Below, in pieces: positions 1-7,011 of a stretch of 64,000 nt of DNA (positions are counted from its first letter, which is position 1; each line of letters starts with the position of its first letter). The stretch spans positions 1 through 64,000 of the forward strand of contig JBAZDQ010000001.1 in the NCBI GenBank assembly GCA_041654355.1, given 5' to 3'. The DNA is from DMER64 sp041654355 (lineage in GTDB: Bacteria > Bacteroidota > Bacteroidia > Bacteroidales > UBA932). The notes under the pieces were generated by a model. The model did not search any database. It worked only from the letters and a program-made list of their open reading frames with translations, and was not told the origin of the DNA. A program made the position numbers and the translations under genes.

Positions 1-436
1 CGAGAACCGGGAGTGGACGCTTTCAGCCTGGGCATTTGCCAAACAGATCATGCCTTTGCTGGCTGTGGGTGTGGTAACGGCTGGGTTCCTGCTGGGTTCC
101 ACGCACGACGATGTGGCCATCCCGGGAGTCATTCCGAACGAATGGGTTCAGTGGGCAGTAGGAGGCAACTCGCTCCTTTCCAACTTTTTTGCCAGCATTG
201 TAGGCGCTTTCATGTATTTCGCCACATTAACCGAAGTGCCTATTATACAGGGCCTTCTGGCTTCCGGCATGGGCAAGGGACCTGCATTGGCCCTGCTCCT
301 GGCCGGTCCTTCCTTATCTTTACCCAATATGCTCGTGATAAGAGGTGTGATGGGTACACAGAAGACCATCATCTACGTAGTATTGGTGGTAATAATGGCT
401 ACAATCTCCGGGTTGGTGTTTGGAGGGATGAATTAG
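1..436 (+). CDS. ArsP/UPF0718-type permease, C-terminal fragment
   Basis: The reading frame is already open at base 2 and runs to a TAG at 434-436, so this is the 3' part of a gene that starts upstream of the window. About 144 residues are visible, with four strongly hydrophobic segments and the motif LLLAGPSLSLPNM, which is characteristic of the permease family PF03773 (UPF0718, DUF318) that includes ArsP-type organoarsenical exporters and uncharacterised permeases next to thioredoxins. Substrate cannot be told from this fragment. The stop codon lies inside the first bases of a 105-bp inverted-repeat element (435-539). The natural C-terminus seems intact. Confidence 0.75.
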   Translation, partial: ENREWTLSAWAFAKQIMPLLAVGVVTAGFLLGSTHDDVAIPGVIPNEWVQWAVGGNSLLSNFFASIVGAFMYFATLTEVPIIQGLLASGMGKGPALALLLAGPSLSLPNMLVIRGVMGTQKTIIYVVLVVIMATISGLVFGGMN

Positions 437-539
437 GTGGAACCTTCCGCGCCAAAAGTCAGCGCACCATTTTATATATTACAGTATATCAACAGTCTAT
501 GAATTTTATTCTGGGGATTTGGCGCGGAAGGTTCCACCT
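435..539. repeat. 105-bp inverted-repeat element, copy 1
   Basis: The left arm starting AGGTGGAACCTTCCGCGCC (435-456) is repeated as its reverse complement at 518-539, enclosing about 61 bases of A+T-rich interior. The same arms, with the same total length of 105 bp, recur at 4543-4647 and 9938-10042. Copies 1 and 2 also share interior blocks (AGTCAG near the left arm and TATGAATTTT near the right arm). The element sits between two convergent genes, covers the stop codon of the upstream permease, and supplies the last 11 codons of the substrate-binding protein on the minus strand. No flanking target duplication is visible. A MITE or REP-like element is the likely class. Confidence 0.85.
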
Positions 540-1522
540 CCTACTGGCGCAGGCAAACTCCATTTGGCACTCATGTTTTTCAGTGCATCCTGGTTGACTA
601 ACAGGTTAACAGGGACTACATTTTTGACACCGATTTCGGAGGTGGGTTTGCCTTCCAGTACATCGGCTGCCATTTGCCCGGCCATATAACCGACTTCTGT
701 ATATTTGGCTCCCAGGCCGAACAAGGTATTGCCGTAAACGCTGTTTGTGTTGTTAATGAACAAGGGGATCTTGGCTTTGGCTGCCGCGTTGATCATCTGA
801 TCCATGGCGGCTTCCACCACGTTATCCCCTCCCACCCATAACGCTTCAACGCCTCGGGCTGTAAGGGACATGGCGGCTTCCAGAACCTGTGTGGTGTTCT
901 CTACGCTCATTTCCAGCAGTTCAATACCTAACTCGGCACATTTCTTCCTTGCCAGGCGGACGCAGGCCTCGGAACATGTTTCACTTGTACACCAAACGGT
1001 TCCTACTTTTTTCAGGTCCGGATTCATCTTTTTGGCCAGTTCAAAGGTTTCTTCTACCGGCTGGAACGTACCTATTCCCACAAGGTGTGGCGGGTGCTGG
1101 TCAGGTTCAGGCCCTGTGATTCCTACACCGGCAATATAAGGATCGGTCACTGTACAGAAGACATGTATTACATCTCCTTCTTTGTTGGCGTTGGCCATTA
1201 CTTGAAGGGAAGGAGTACTAATTGTCACTACCATATCAAACCGGCTGCTCACAATGTTTTGTGCAATAGCGTTGGCCGTGACCATATCCCCGTCTGCACA
1301 AAAAAGCTGTATGGTACAACCTTCTTTTTCCTCATAACCTCTTTCTGCAAGTGCTTCCAGGATACCCCGCTCAGCATCGTCCAGCATGGGACGTGCGATC
1401 ATCTTAAATACGGCAATTTTTAGTTCCTGAGTAGTTTCCTTTTCCCGGTTCTCCAGGTCCAGGAGTAAAAGTATCCCAACAACCACAAACAAAAACAACA
1501 GCCCTTTACCTATACTTTTCAT
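506..1522 (-). CDS. ABC importer substrate-binding protein (PF04392/DUF534 family)
   Basis: 338 residues with an N-terminal membrane anchor or uncleaved signal (about residues 7-21), then the two-lobed periplasmic-binding fold of the family COG2984/PF04392, relatives of which bind tryptophan or other aromatic and purine-like ligands (TrpX type). The start ATG overlaps the ATPase stop by one base (TAATG), so it is translationally coupled as the last gene of the operon. The C-terminus is odd: family members usually end in a short aliphatic strand, but here the last residues (KWSLPAP then GGGTFRAKS) are encoded by the 21-bp repeat at 546-566 and the 105-bp element at 435-539, so the tail has been rewritten by repeats. 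Ligand unknown. Confidence 0.88.
   Translation of the reverse strand: MKSIGKGLLFLFVVVGILLLLDLENREKETTQELKIAVFKMIARPMLDDAERGILEALAERGYEEKEGCTIQLFCADGDMVTANAIAQNIVSSRFDMVVTISTPSLQVMANANKEGDVIHVFCTVTDPYIAGVGITGPEPDQHPPHLVGIGTFQPVEETFELAKKMNPDLKKVGTVWCTSETCSEACVRLARKKCAELGIELLEMSVENTTQVLEAAMSLTARGVEALWVGGDNVVEAAMDQMINAAAKAKIPLFINNTNSVYGNTLFGLGAKYTEVGYMAGQMAADVLEGKPTSEIGVKNVVPVNLLVNQDALKNMSAKWSLPAPVGGGTFRAKSPE
546..566 (-). repeat. 21-bp repeat B, copy 1 (inside a gene end)
   Basis: GGCGCAGGCAAACTCCATTT plus G on the plus strand. It differs at one base from copies at 4689-4709, 6947-6967 (inverted) and 6983-7003. It lies 6 bases beyond the 105-bp element and encodes K-W-S-L-P-A-P in the minus-strand substrate-binding protein. 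Confidence 0.8.
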
Positions 1523-2334
1523 TATACGTAATTATTAGCCAGTAATGTCGCTACGGAAACATCTATGGCATCCTTCCGGCGCAGCTCGTCAAACAGGTTA
1601 AGCATATCATTTACTTTTAATCTTTTTTTGTCTTCTCCTTTAAAGTCGTATGCCACACGACCATGATGCATCATAATGATCCGGTCTCCCATATTGGCCG
1701 CCTGCTGCATGGAATGGGTAACCATTAAAGTAGTCAGCCGATCTCTGTTTACAATCATTTGGGTGATTTCGATCACTTTTGCAGCCGTTTTCGGGTCCAA
1801 GGCCGCTGTGTGCTCGTCCAGTAAAAGCAGTTTTGGTTTTAAAGCCGAGGCCATTAAAAGCGTAAGAGCCTGCCGCTGACCGCCTGACAGCTTGCCGATG
1901 GGATTGTCCAGTCGCTCTTCCAGATCCATGTTCAGTGGCCTTACCAGCTGAGCGAATTCTTCTTTCTGCCTGGCAGAAATCCCTTTCCCCAGGCCTCTGG
2001 ATTGCCCGCGTTTTAGTGCCAGAGAAAGATTTTCGCCAATCGTCATATTGGGAGCCGTCCCGCTCAGGGGATTTTGAAAAACCCGTCCGATATACCGGGC
2101 TCTCTTATGCTCGGGCCAACCTGTTATGTTTATTCCGTCCAGCACTATGGTTCCTTCATCCACAGAAAAACTGCCGGCTACGGCATTCAGCAGGGTGGAT
2201 TTACCGGACCCGTTGGTTCCCAGGACACACACAAAACTGCCTTCCTCAATGGAAAAAGAGACGCCCTTGAGAGCCCTGACCTCATTGACGGTCCCGGTAT
2301 TGAAGGTTTTTCGTATATTACCTATCCTAAGCAT
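1522..2334 (-). CDS. ABC importer ATP-binding protein
   Basis: 270 residues with all ABC motifs: Walker A GTNGSGKST (about 39-47), Q-loop near residue 87, signature LSGGQ (149-153), Walker B LLLLDE (169-174) and a switch His in TLMVTHS. It belongs to the COG1101 type that is paired with COG4120 permeases and COG2984 binding proteins. The start overlaps the permease stop by 8 bases and its stop overlaps the binding-protein start by one base, so it is the third gene of a four-gene operon. It powers import at the inner membrane. The Walker B segment reads DEHTAALDP, as is usual for this subfamily. Confidence 0.93.
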   Translation of the reverse strand: MLRIGNIRKTFNTGTVNEVRALKGVSFSIEEGSFVCVLGTNGSGKSTLLNAVAGSFSVDEGTIVLDGINITGWPEHKRARYIGRVFQNPLSGTAPNMTIGENLSLALKRGQSRGLGKGISARQKEEFAQLVRPLNMDLEERLDNPIGKLSGGQRQALTLLMASALKPKLLLLDEHTAALDPKTAAKVIEITQMIVNRDRLTTLMVTHSMQQAANMGDRIIMMHHGRVAYDFKGEDKKRLKVNDMLNLFDELRRKDAIDVSVATLLANNYV

Positions 2335-3265
2335 ATTCCTTTCTTTTAAACAACCCTTTTCTGCGTTTCATTAAAACAGGCAAAATAAGCGCAATAAAGA
2401 CAAATGCTGCGGTTATGATCTTCAGATCGTTGGGATTCATTCCCAGACGTAACGCTATGGCCACCAACAGGCGGAAAAGTACAGAGCCCAGTACTGCCCC
2501 GAAGATCACATAACCTACGCTTGTTTCACCAACGATAGCCTGTCCTATGATCACACTGGCCAGTCCCCAGACCATCATGCCAATGCCCATCTGTACATCG
2601 GCAAAACCCTGGAATTGCGCCATCATGGCCCCCGAGAGAGCCACAAAGCCGTTGGCCAGTGCTATCCCAAAGACGATCATGTTTTTTGTATTTACTCCCA
2701 GCGCCCTGATCATCTGGGCATTATCCCCGGTAGCTCGCATAGCTGTTCCCAGGTGGGTCTTGAAAAACCATTTTAGGACAATACATATAATTGAAACGAC
2801 TACCAGAGCGGCCAGCAAGACCAGCAAATCTTTTGCATCCACACTCCATCCCAATAGTATAACTTTTTCCTGACCCCCGAAAATCCATTGTGAGATTTGT
2901 TCAAGACTACTGAAAACAGTCACCGCGCCGGGCATCGGCAGATTGCTCCTTCCCAGAATATGGAGGTTTACCGAGTAAAGGGCCGTCATGACCAGGATCC
3001 CGGAAAGCAGCGGATTGATCTTAAATCTTGTATGGATCAACCCGGTCAGTGCTCCGGCAATCATCCCGCCTGCAAAAGCTATCAAACAAGCCAACAACGG
3101 ATTCATTCCCCTTACAATGAGCATAGCCCCCAGGACGGCTCCCAGTGTAAATGACCCTTCAACAGTAATATCCGGGAAATCAAAAACCCGGAAACTGATA
3201 AAGATGCCCAGGGCTAATAGAGCCAGTATCAGGCCAATGATCATGGATGTAATAAGTATTGACAT
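2327..3265 (-). CDS. ABC importer permease (COG4120 type)
   Basis: 312 residues with 8-9 hydrophobic helices. The segment FDFPDITVEGSFTLGA near the N-terminus is typical of the permease partner of DUF534 binding proteins (BPD_transp_2 family, distantly like the LivH/RbsC permeases). It overlaps the ATPase by 8 bases and starts 6 bases after the STAS gene. The single permease gene would act as a homodimer in the inner membrane. Substrate not inferable from sequence alone; relatives are linked to aromatic amino acids. Confidence 0.9.
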   Translation of the reverse strand: MSILITSMIIGLILALLALGIFISFRVFDFPDITVEGSFTLGAVLGAMLIVRGMNPLLACLIAFAGGMIAGALTGLIHTRFKINPLLSGILVMTALYSVNLHILGRSNLPMPGAVTVFSSLEQISQWIFGGQEKVILLGWSVDAKDLLVLLAALVVVSIICIVLKWFFKTHLGTAMRATGDNAQMIRALGVNTKNMIVFGIALANGFVALSGAMMAQFQGFADVQMGIGMMVWGLASVIIGQAIVGETSVGYVIFGAVLGSVLFRLLVAIALRLGMNPNDLKIITAAFVFIALILPVLMKRRKGLFKRKEYA

Positions 3266-3271
3266 AGGCGG

Positions 3272-4516
3272 CTACGGGTTTATTACTAATTCTTCAACAG
3301 GCACAATCCAGCAAGCACCCTGCAGGAAAGCACTTTCTCCCAATCCCGCAAGGGGACGGTCATCGGTTAATAAATGAAGGATGTCTACCAGTCCTGCGTT
3401 ATTGATCAAGTGGTCTATGGATTCATCGGGCATCTGATCGTTCTTTTTTAAAGGGATATACGGGAATACAGCTGTATGAACGTGCGCTAGCAACGCATTG
3501 TCTTTCAAGGGTCTTAAAAAGGCTTTGCATTCCGATTCAAGATGTTCGGAGACTATCCCCACAGAAACAGTCTGCTTTTTTAAATGCGCAGGTTCGGTGG
3601 TAAAACGCACAGTGTCTTTCACCTCGGGATAAGTAAATAAAGGCTTCCCGCCAACCGGTGAAACATTGAGGGAAGTGCCAATCAGTCCGGCACTCTCGGC
3701 AACCATCACAAATGCCCATTTTTCGTAACCGGTCAGACGGGCCACCTCCCGTGCCCATTGGGAAAGTTCCAGCCCGGAGGTTTCCTGCCCCGGTTCAAAC
3801 AGGATCCTGTGGGAAAAGGGTGCGGAAAAATAAAGGCCGTAAAGCTCGGTAAGTTGCGCGATAAGCTGCCCGTGACTGATCATATAATCCGGTTTTTTTG
3901 ACCCGTCCGATGGCAGGTAAGCGGCTATCCCGTTCAAAAGCATAAATTCGCCAAACCGCTGGCGGCAAGCCTGGAACGAATCGCCGATGGCTCCCAATCC
4001 CAACGCATATTTTCCCTGAGCCGAGGTAACTGTCCTGGTATCTTTCTGGGTATAGTCCCCGGCTGTGATCCTTTGAGGCTCACCGCTGCAGGTAACTGTT
4101 GTTGCAGCCTGTTTGTCAAGCTCTTGCATCCGGAATACGTATCCGTCTTGCTCCGTTACAAAATCCTGTAGCTCTTCCTTTGCCTGCGCGCCGGCCTGAT
4201 GGTCCGGCGCGCTGAACATGGCGCTCATGCCCACCATGGCCAGCACCTGGGCCACGTTTTCAGAAGATTCGGTGATGTAGAACAGGCCGCTCAGCGCCTG
4301 CAGGTTCTTATGCTGCATGACCAGCACCCGTATCCCGGCAGAACTCAAATAATCAATACGCGCAAGATCCAGTGCCACATGGTATTTACCCTCCCGCACC
4401 AACCGCTCCATGTAATCCGTAAGATGATCTGTACTGGTAGCATCCAGCCGCCCGGAACAGTGAAGCACAACCCTTTGATCCTGCTGATCTTCCCTCTGTA
4501 TATCCAATGTAGTCAT
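3272..4516 (-). CDS. STAS-domain protein with an unrecognised C-terminal region, first gene of an ABC importer operon
   Basis: 414 residues. Residues about 8-105 form a STAS (anti-sigma-factor-antagonist) domain with the phosphoacceptor context DYLSSAGIRVL; Ser58 or Ser59 is the candidate phosphosite. The remaining roughly 290 residues match nothing I recognise: soluble, mixed alpha/beta, no membrane segment and no catalytic motif seen. The gene is immediately upstream (6 bases) of the importer permease and its start is preceded by a TATATTTG box only 5 bases away, so the STAS protein heads the operon. By analogy with STAS domains of SulP and ABC systems it may gate transport in response to phosphorylation; that is inference. 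No RsbW-like kinase is encoded in this window. Confidence 0.8.
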   Translation of the reverse strand: MTTLDIQREDQQDQRVVLHCSGRLDATSTDHLTDYMERLVREGKYHVALDLARIDYLSSAGIRVLVMQHKNLQALSGLFYITESSENVAQVLAMVGMSAMFSAPDHQAGAQAKEELQDFVTEQDGYVFRMQELDKQAATTVTCSGEPQRITAGDYTQKDTRTVTSAQGKYALGLGAIGDSFQACRQRFGEFMLLNGIAAYLPSDGSKKPDYMISHGQLIAQLTELYGLYFSAPFSHRILFEPGQETSGLELSQWAREVARLTGYEKWAFVMVAESAGLIGTSLNVSPVGGKPLFTYPEVKDTVRFTTEPAHLKKQTVSVGIVSEHLESECKAFLRPLKDNALLAHVHTAVFPYIPLKKNDQMPDESIDHLINNAGLVDILHLLTDDRPLAGLGESAFLQGACWIVPVEELVINP

Positions 4517-4521
4517 AGGTA

Positions 4522-4529
4522 CAAATATA
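4522..4529 (-). promoter_or_regulatory. TAnnTTTG -7 box for the STAS/ABC operon
   Basis: On the minus strand this reads TATATTTG, matching the Bacteroidota -7 consensus, with only 5 bases before the ATG at 4516. The transcript would be leaderless or nearly so. The place where a -33 TTG would lie (about 4549-4555) falls inside the 105-bp repeat that starts at 4543, and no TTTG is seen there. Confidence 0.6.
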
Positions 4530-4542
4530 GTTAAATGGTGGG

Positions 4543-4647
4543 AGGTGGAACCTTCCGCGCCAAAAGTCAGTGCCTGAGTTCTTATAAATCTGTCCTACAG
4601 TGGTTTATGAATTTTGGCCTGGGAATTTGGCGCGGAAGGTTCCACCT
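4543..4647. repeat. 105-bp inverted-repeat element, copy 2
   Basis: Both 22-bp arms match copies 1 and 3 and the total length is again exactly 105 bp. The interior keeps AGTCAG after the left arm and TATGAATTTT before the right arm, as in copy 1, but is otherwise diverged. It lies between the divergent STAS and 4751 genes, 14 bases upstream of the STAS -7 box. Confidence 0.85.
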
Positions 4648-4688
4648 TGTGCGCAAATGCAGCGCCCTATTTTTGAGCAAAAATTTTT

Positions 4689-4709
4689 GGCGCAGTCAAA
4701 CTCCATTTG
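4689..4709 (+). repeat. 21-bp repeat B, copy 2
   Basis: GGCGCAGTCAAACTCCATTT plus G, one base different from the copy at 546-566 and in the same orientation relative to the neighbouring 105-bp element (41 bases to its left). Here it is intergenic, just upstream of the TAACTTTG box of the next gene. Confidence 0.8.
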
Positions 4710-4720
4710 AAAATTTTTAC

Positions 4721-4728
4721 TAACTTTG
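4721..4728 (+). promoter_or_regulatory. Probable -7 box for the 4751-7004 operon
   Basis: TAACTTTG fits TAnnTTTG and lies 22 bases before the ATG at 4751. No well-spaced -33 element is evident because the upstream sequence is repeat B. Confidence 0.5.
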
Positions 4729-4750
4729 CGCCACAAAGCACTTTTTTAAC

Positions 4751-5323
4751 ATGAAAAACGAACCCAATACACACGAGGATATAAAAGCCATCAGAAAGCT
4801 GATGGAGGAGTCTACACGATTCCTTTCGCTTAGCGGTTTATCCGGGGTAATTGCCGGGGTCACAGCCCTTGCCGGAGCGCTTCTGGCCTGGTTGTTTATT
4901 GATCAAACGTGGTCTTTGGCAGGCATTGCCGCCATGGTGCTTGTGATCTCGCTATCCTTTGCTTATTTTTTATCCCTTAAGAAAGCCAGGCGAGACAAGA
5001 AGCATTTCTGGACCCCTGTCTCCCGGAAAATGTTGTTGAACCTGTTCATTCCCCTGGCAACTGGAGGGGTGCTAACTATAATATTCCTCATACAGGGAAA
5101 CCTGCAGCTGGTGATGCCTGTATTCCTGATCTTTTACGGTCTGGCCCTGGTCAATGCCTCCAAATTCACCCTGGGCGAGATCTTTTTCCTGGGTTTACTT
5201 GAAATCGTGATAGGGCTGTTTGTTACAATATTTCCGAATCTGTGGCTTATCGGTTGGACCGTAGGATTTGGGGTGCTGCACATAATATATGGTTTGGTTA
5301 TGTACAGGAAATACGGAAAATGA
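4751..5323 (+). CDS. Small multi-pass membrane protein of the CreD-associated trio
   Basis: 190 residues: an N-terminal soluble stretch with EDIKAIRKLMEESTRFLSLSGLSG, then six hydrophobic helices. I recognise the arrangement, common in Bacteroidota, of this membrane protein followed by a winged-helix regulator and CreD. Its stop overlaps the start of the regulator (ATGA at 5320-5323), which implies coupled translation. No catalytic residues are seen. It may be a membrane partner of the regulator, but function is unknown. Confidence 0.8.
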   Translation: MKNEPNTHEDIKAIRKLMEESTRFLSLSGLSGVIAGVTALAGALLAWLFIDQTWSLAGIAAMVLVISLSFAYFLSLKKARRDKKHFWTPVSRKMLLNLFIPLATGGVLTIIFLIQGNLQLVMPVFLIFYGLALVNASKFTLGEIFFLGLLEIVIGLFVTIFPNLWLIGWTVGFGVLHIIYGLVMYRKYGK

Positions 5324-5616
5324 AAGATCTCATCGCAAATCTGAACAAAATATTTGAAAGCCGGGTCAGGTTGGGTATCATGTCGGTTTTAACGGTTAAT
5401 GAAAAGTATGATTTCAACAGCTTAAAAGAGACGCTGGACCTGACAGACGGAAATCTGGCCAGCCACCTGAAGGCCTTGGAAAAGGAAGGCATGATAGCAG
5501 TGGAAAAACAATTCATTGACCGTAAGCCTAATACAAGCTATTGGGCAACGGAAAAAGGACGCACCGCTTTCAGTGATCACATCTCGGCTTTGGAAAACCT
5601 TATCCGTGACTCCTAA
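5320..5616 (+). CDS. Winged-helix DNA-binding regulator
   Basis: 98 residues starting at the ATG that overlaps the previous stop (an in-frame upstream start at 5242 would overlap the preceding gene by 80 bases and was not used). The sequence FNSLKETLDLTDGNLASHLKALEKEG is a clear helix-turn-helix recognition pair and is followed by a wing with IDRKPNTSYWATEKG. It belongs to the PF13601 winged-helix group related to ArsR/MarR regulators. Located between the small membrane protein and creD, it probably controls this operon. No metal-binding cysteines are present. Confidence 0.9.
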   Translation: MKDLIANLNKIFESRVRLGIMSVLTVNEKYDFNSLKETLDLTDGNLASHLKALEKEGMIAVEKQFIDRKPNTSYWATEKGRTAFSDHISALENLIRDS

Positions 5617-5669
5617 AATTTTTTACCCGTACACTTTGAAATACAAAGAACTTTTTAATATTATAAACC

Positions 5670-7004
5670 ATGAAAATTGAAATTTCCAACCAGGGAAAAT
5701 GGTATAATTCCCTTACATTAAAAATCGCCCTGCTGGCTGTTTTGGGATTGTTTTTACTCATCCCCTTACAAATGATCAAAGAAATCATTGAAGACAGGCA
5801 AGCCAATGCAGAAAAAGTACAAGAAGAAATATCCAACGAATGGGCTAACAGCCAGTGTTTTACGGGCCCCGTACTCAACATTCCGGTCCGTTCGGTCTCC
5901 CCAGAAGACCAAAGCAAAACCATCACGCAGATCTGGCACATTCTCCCGGCAGAAATGATCATTGATGGGGAAATCCTTCCTGAAATCAGGTACCGGAGCA
6001 TTTACCAGACGGCAGTATACAATGCCAATCTAAAAATAAAAGGAAAATTTACGGTTCCCGCGGAATCCGCTTTACCGGGAGCAGAAATCCTTTGGGAACA
6101 TGCGTATTATACCGTCGGCATTTCTGACAACAGGGGCTTGAAAGGAGAAATCGTAATGCAAGCCGATGCCGGGGCACGGACCCTTCGTGCAACACCGGGA
6201 GTGAAAGACCAGGATGTTTTTACATCTGGAATATCTTTTGCCGAGTCGGAGCTTGAGCCGGGAAGCACGGTGGCCTTTGACCTGAACATCAACCTAGCAG
6301 GGTCCAACAGCCTCGCACTCACCCCCCTCGGCAAAAACACCCAAGCCCGCCTGCAATCATCCTGGGATTCTCCGGGGTTTGGAGGAAGCTTCCTCCCCGT
6401 TACCCGGGTTGTAGATAAAAGCGGGTTTACCGCAGACTGGGAGGTTACCCACCTGAACCGGAATTTTCCTCAAGACTGGATCGGCAACGCATTTCAACCG
6501 GAAGAAAGCGCATTTGGGGTAAACCTGGTACAAGCCGTGGATCATTACCAAAAATCCTGGAGAAGTGCCCGCTATGGAATACTCTTTGTTGCCCTGACAT
6601 TCCTGGTGCTTCTTTTCATAGAAGTCAGGGGTAAAAAGCCCATCCCGGTCATTCACTACGTATTGGTATCATTGGCCCTGATACTCTTCTTCTCCCTGCT
6701 AACCGCCTTAAGTGAACAATTGGGCTTCAACGCAGCCTACCTGACAGCCTCCGGCGCCACCATTGTATTGATATCTATTTTCACCGCCCTGATTATCAAA
6801 GACAAAAAAACACCCTGGCTGGTTTTTGGCCTGCTTGTATTGCTTTACGCTTTCATCTACGTATTGCTCACCCTGAATGACTACGCCTTTTTAGCCGGCA
6901 ACATAGGCCTGTTCCTGATACTGGCCATAATAATGGGCGTGGTTGGCAAATGGAGTTTGACTGCGCCAACTTTTAAGGACGTAGCGCAGTCAAACTCCAT
7001 TTGA
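5670..7004 (+). CDS. creD: CreD-family inner-membrane protein
   Basis: 444 residues. One N-terminal membrane helix (about 19-36) is followed by a large periplasmic domain containing LPAEMIIDGEILPEIRYRSIYQTAVYNANLKIKGKF, abbreviated here by its ends, and then five or more helices from about residue 300; this is the layout of PF06123 (CreD/Cet). CreD affects envelope integrity and beta-lactam or colicin tolerance in other bacteria; its biochemical role is not known. The C-terminus is unusual: after MGVVG the sequence KWSLTAP...AQSNSI and the stop codon are encoded by an inverted pair of repeat B (6947-7003) instead of the usual aromatic tail. Confidence 0.9.
   Translation: MKIEISNQGKWYNSLTLKIALLAVLGLFLLIPLQMIKEIIEDRQANAEKVQEEISNEWANSQCFTGPVLNIPVRSVSPEDQSKTITQIWHILPAEMIIDGEILPEIRYRSIYQTAVYNANLKIKGKFTVPAESALPGAEILWEHAYYTVGISDNRGLKGEIVMQADAGARTLRATPGVKDQDVFTSGISFAESELEPGSTVAFDLNINLAGSNSLALTPLGKNTQARLQSSWDSPGFGGSFLPVTRVVDKSGFTADWEVTHLNRNFPQDWIGNAFQPEESAFGVNLVQAVDHYQKSWRSARYGILFVALTFLVLLFIEVRGKKPIPVIHYVLVSLALILFFSLLTALSEQLGFNAAYLTASGATIVLISIFTALIIKDKKTPWLVFGLLVLLYAFIYVLLTLNDYAFLAGNIGLFLILAIIMGVVGKWSLTAPTFKDVAQSNSI
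6947..7003. repeat. Inverted pair of 21-bp repeat B forming a hairpin at the creD stop
   Basis: 6947-6967 is the reverse complement of 6983-7003 with 20 of 21 positions pairing and a 16-base loop. It covers the last codons and part of the stop of creD. Each arm is one base different from the single copies at 546-566 and 4689-4709. The hairpin may double as a transcription terminator, but there is no T-tract after it. Confidence 0.8.
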
Positions 7005-7011
7005 GGCGCAC

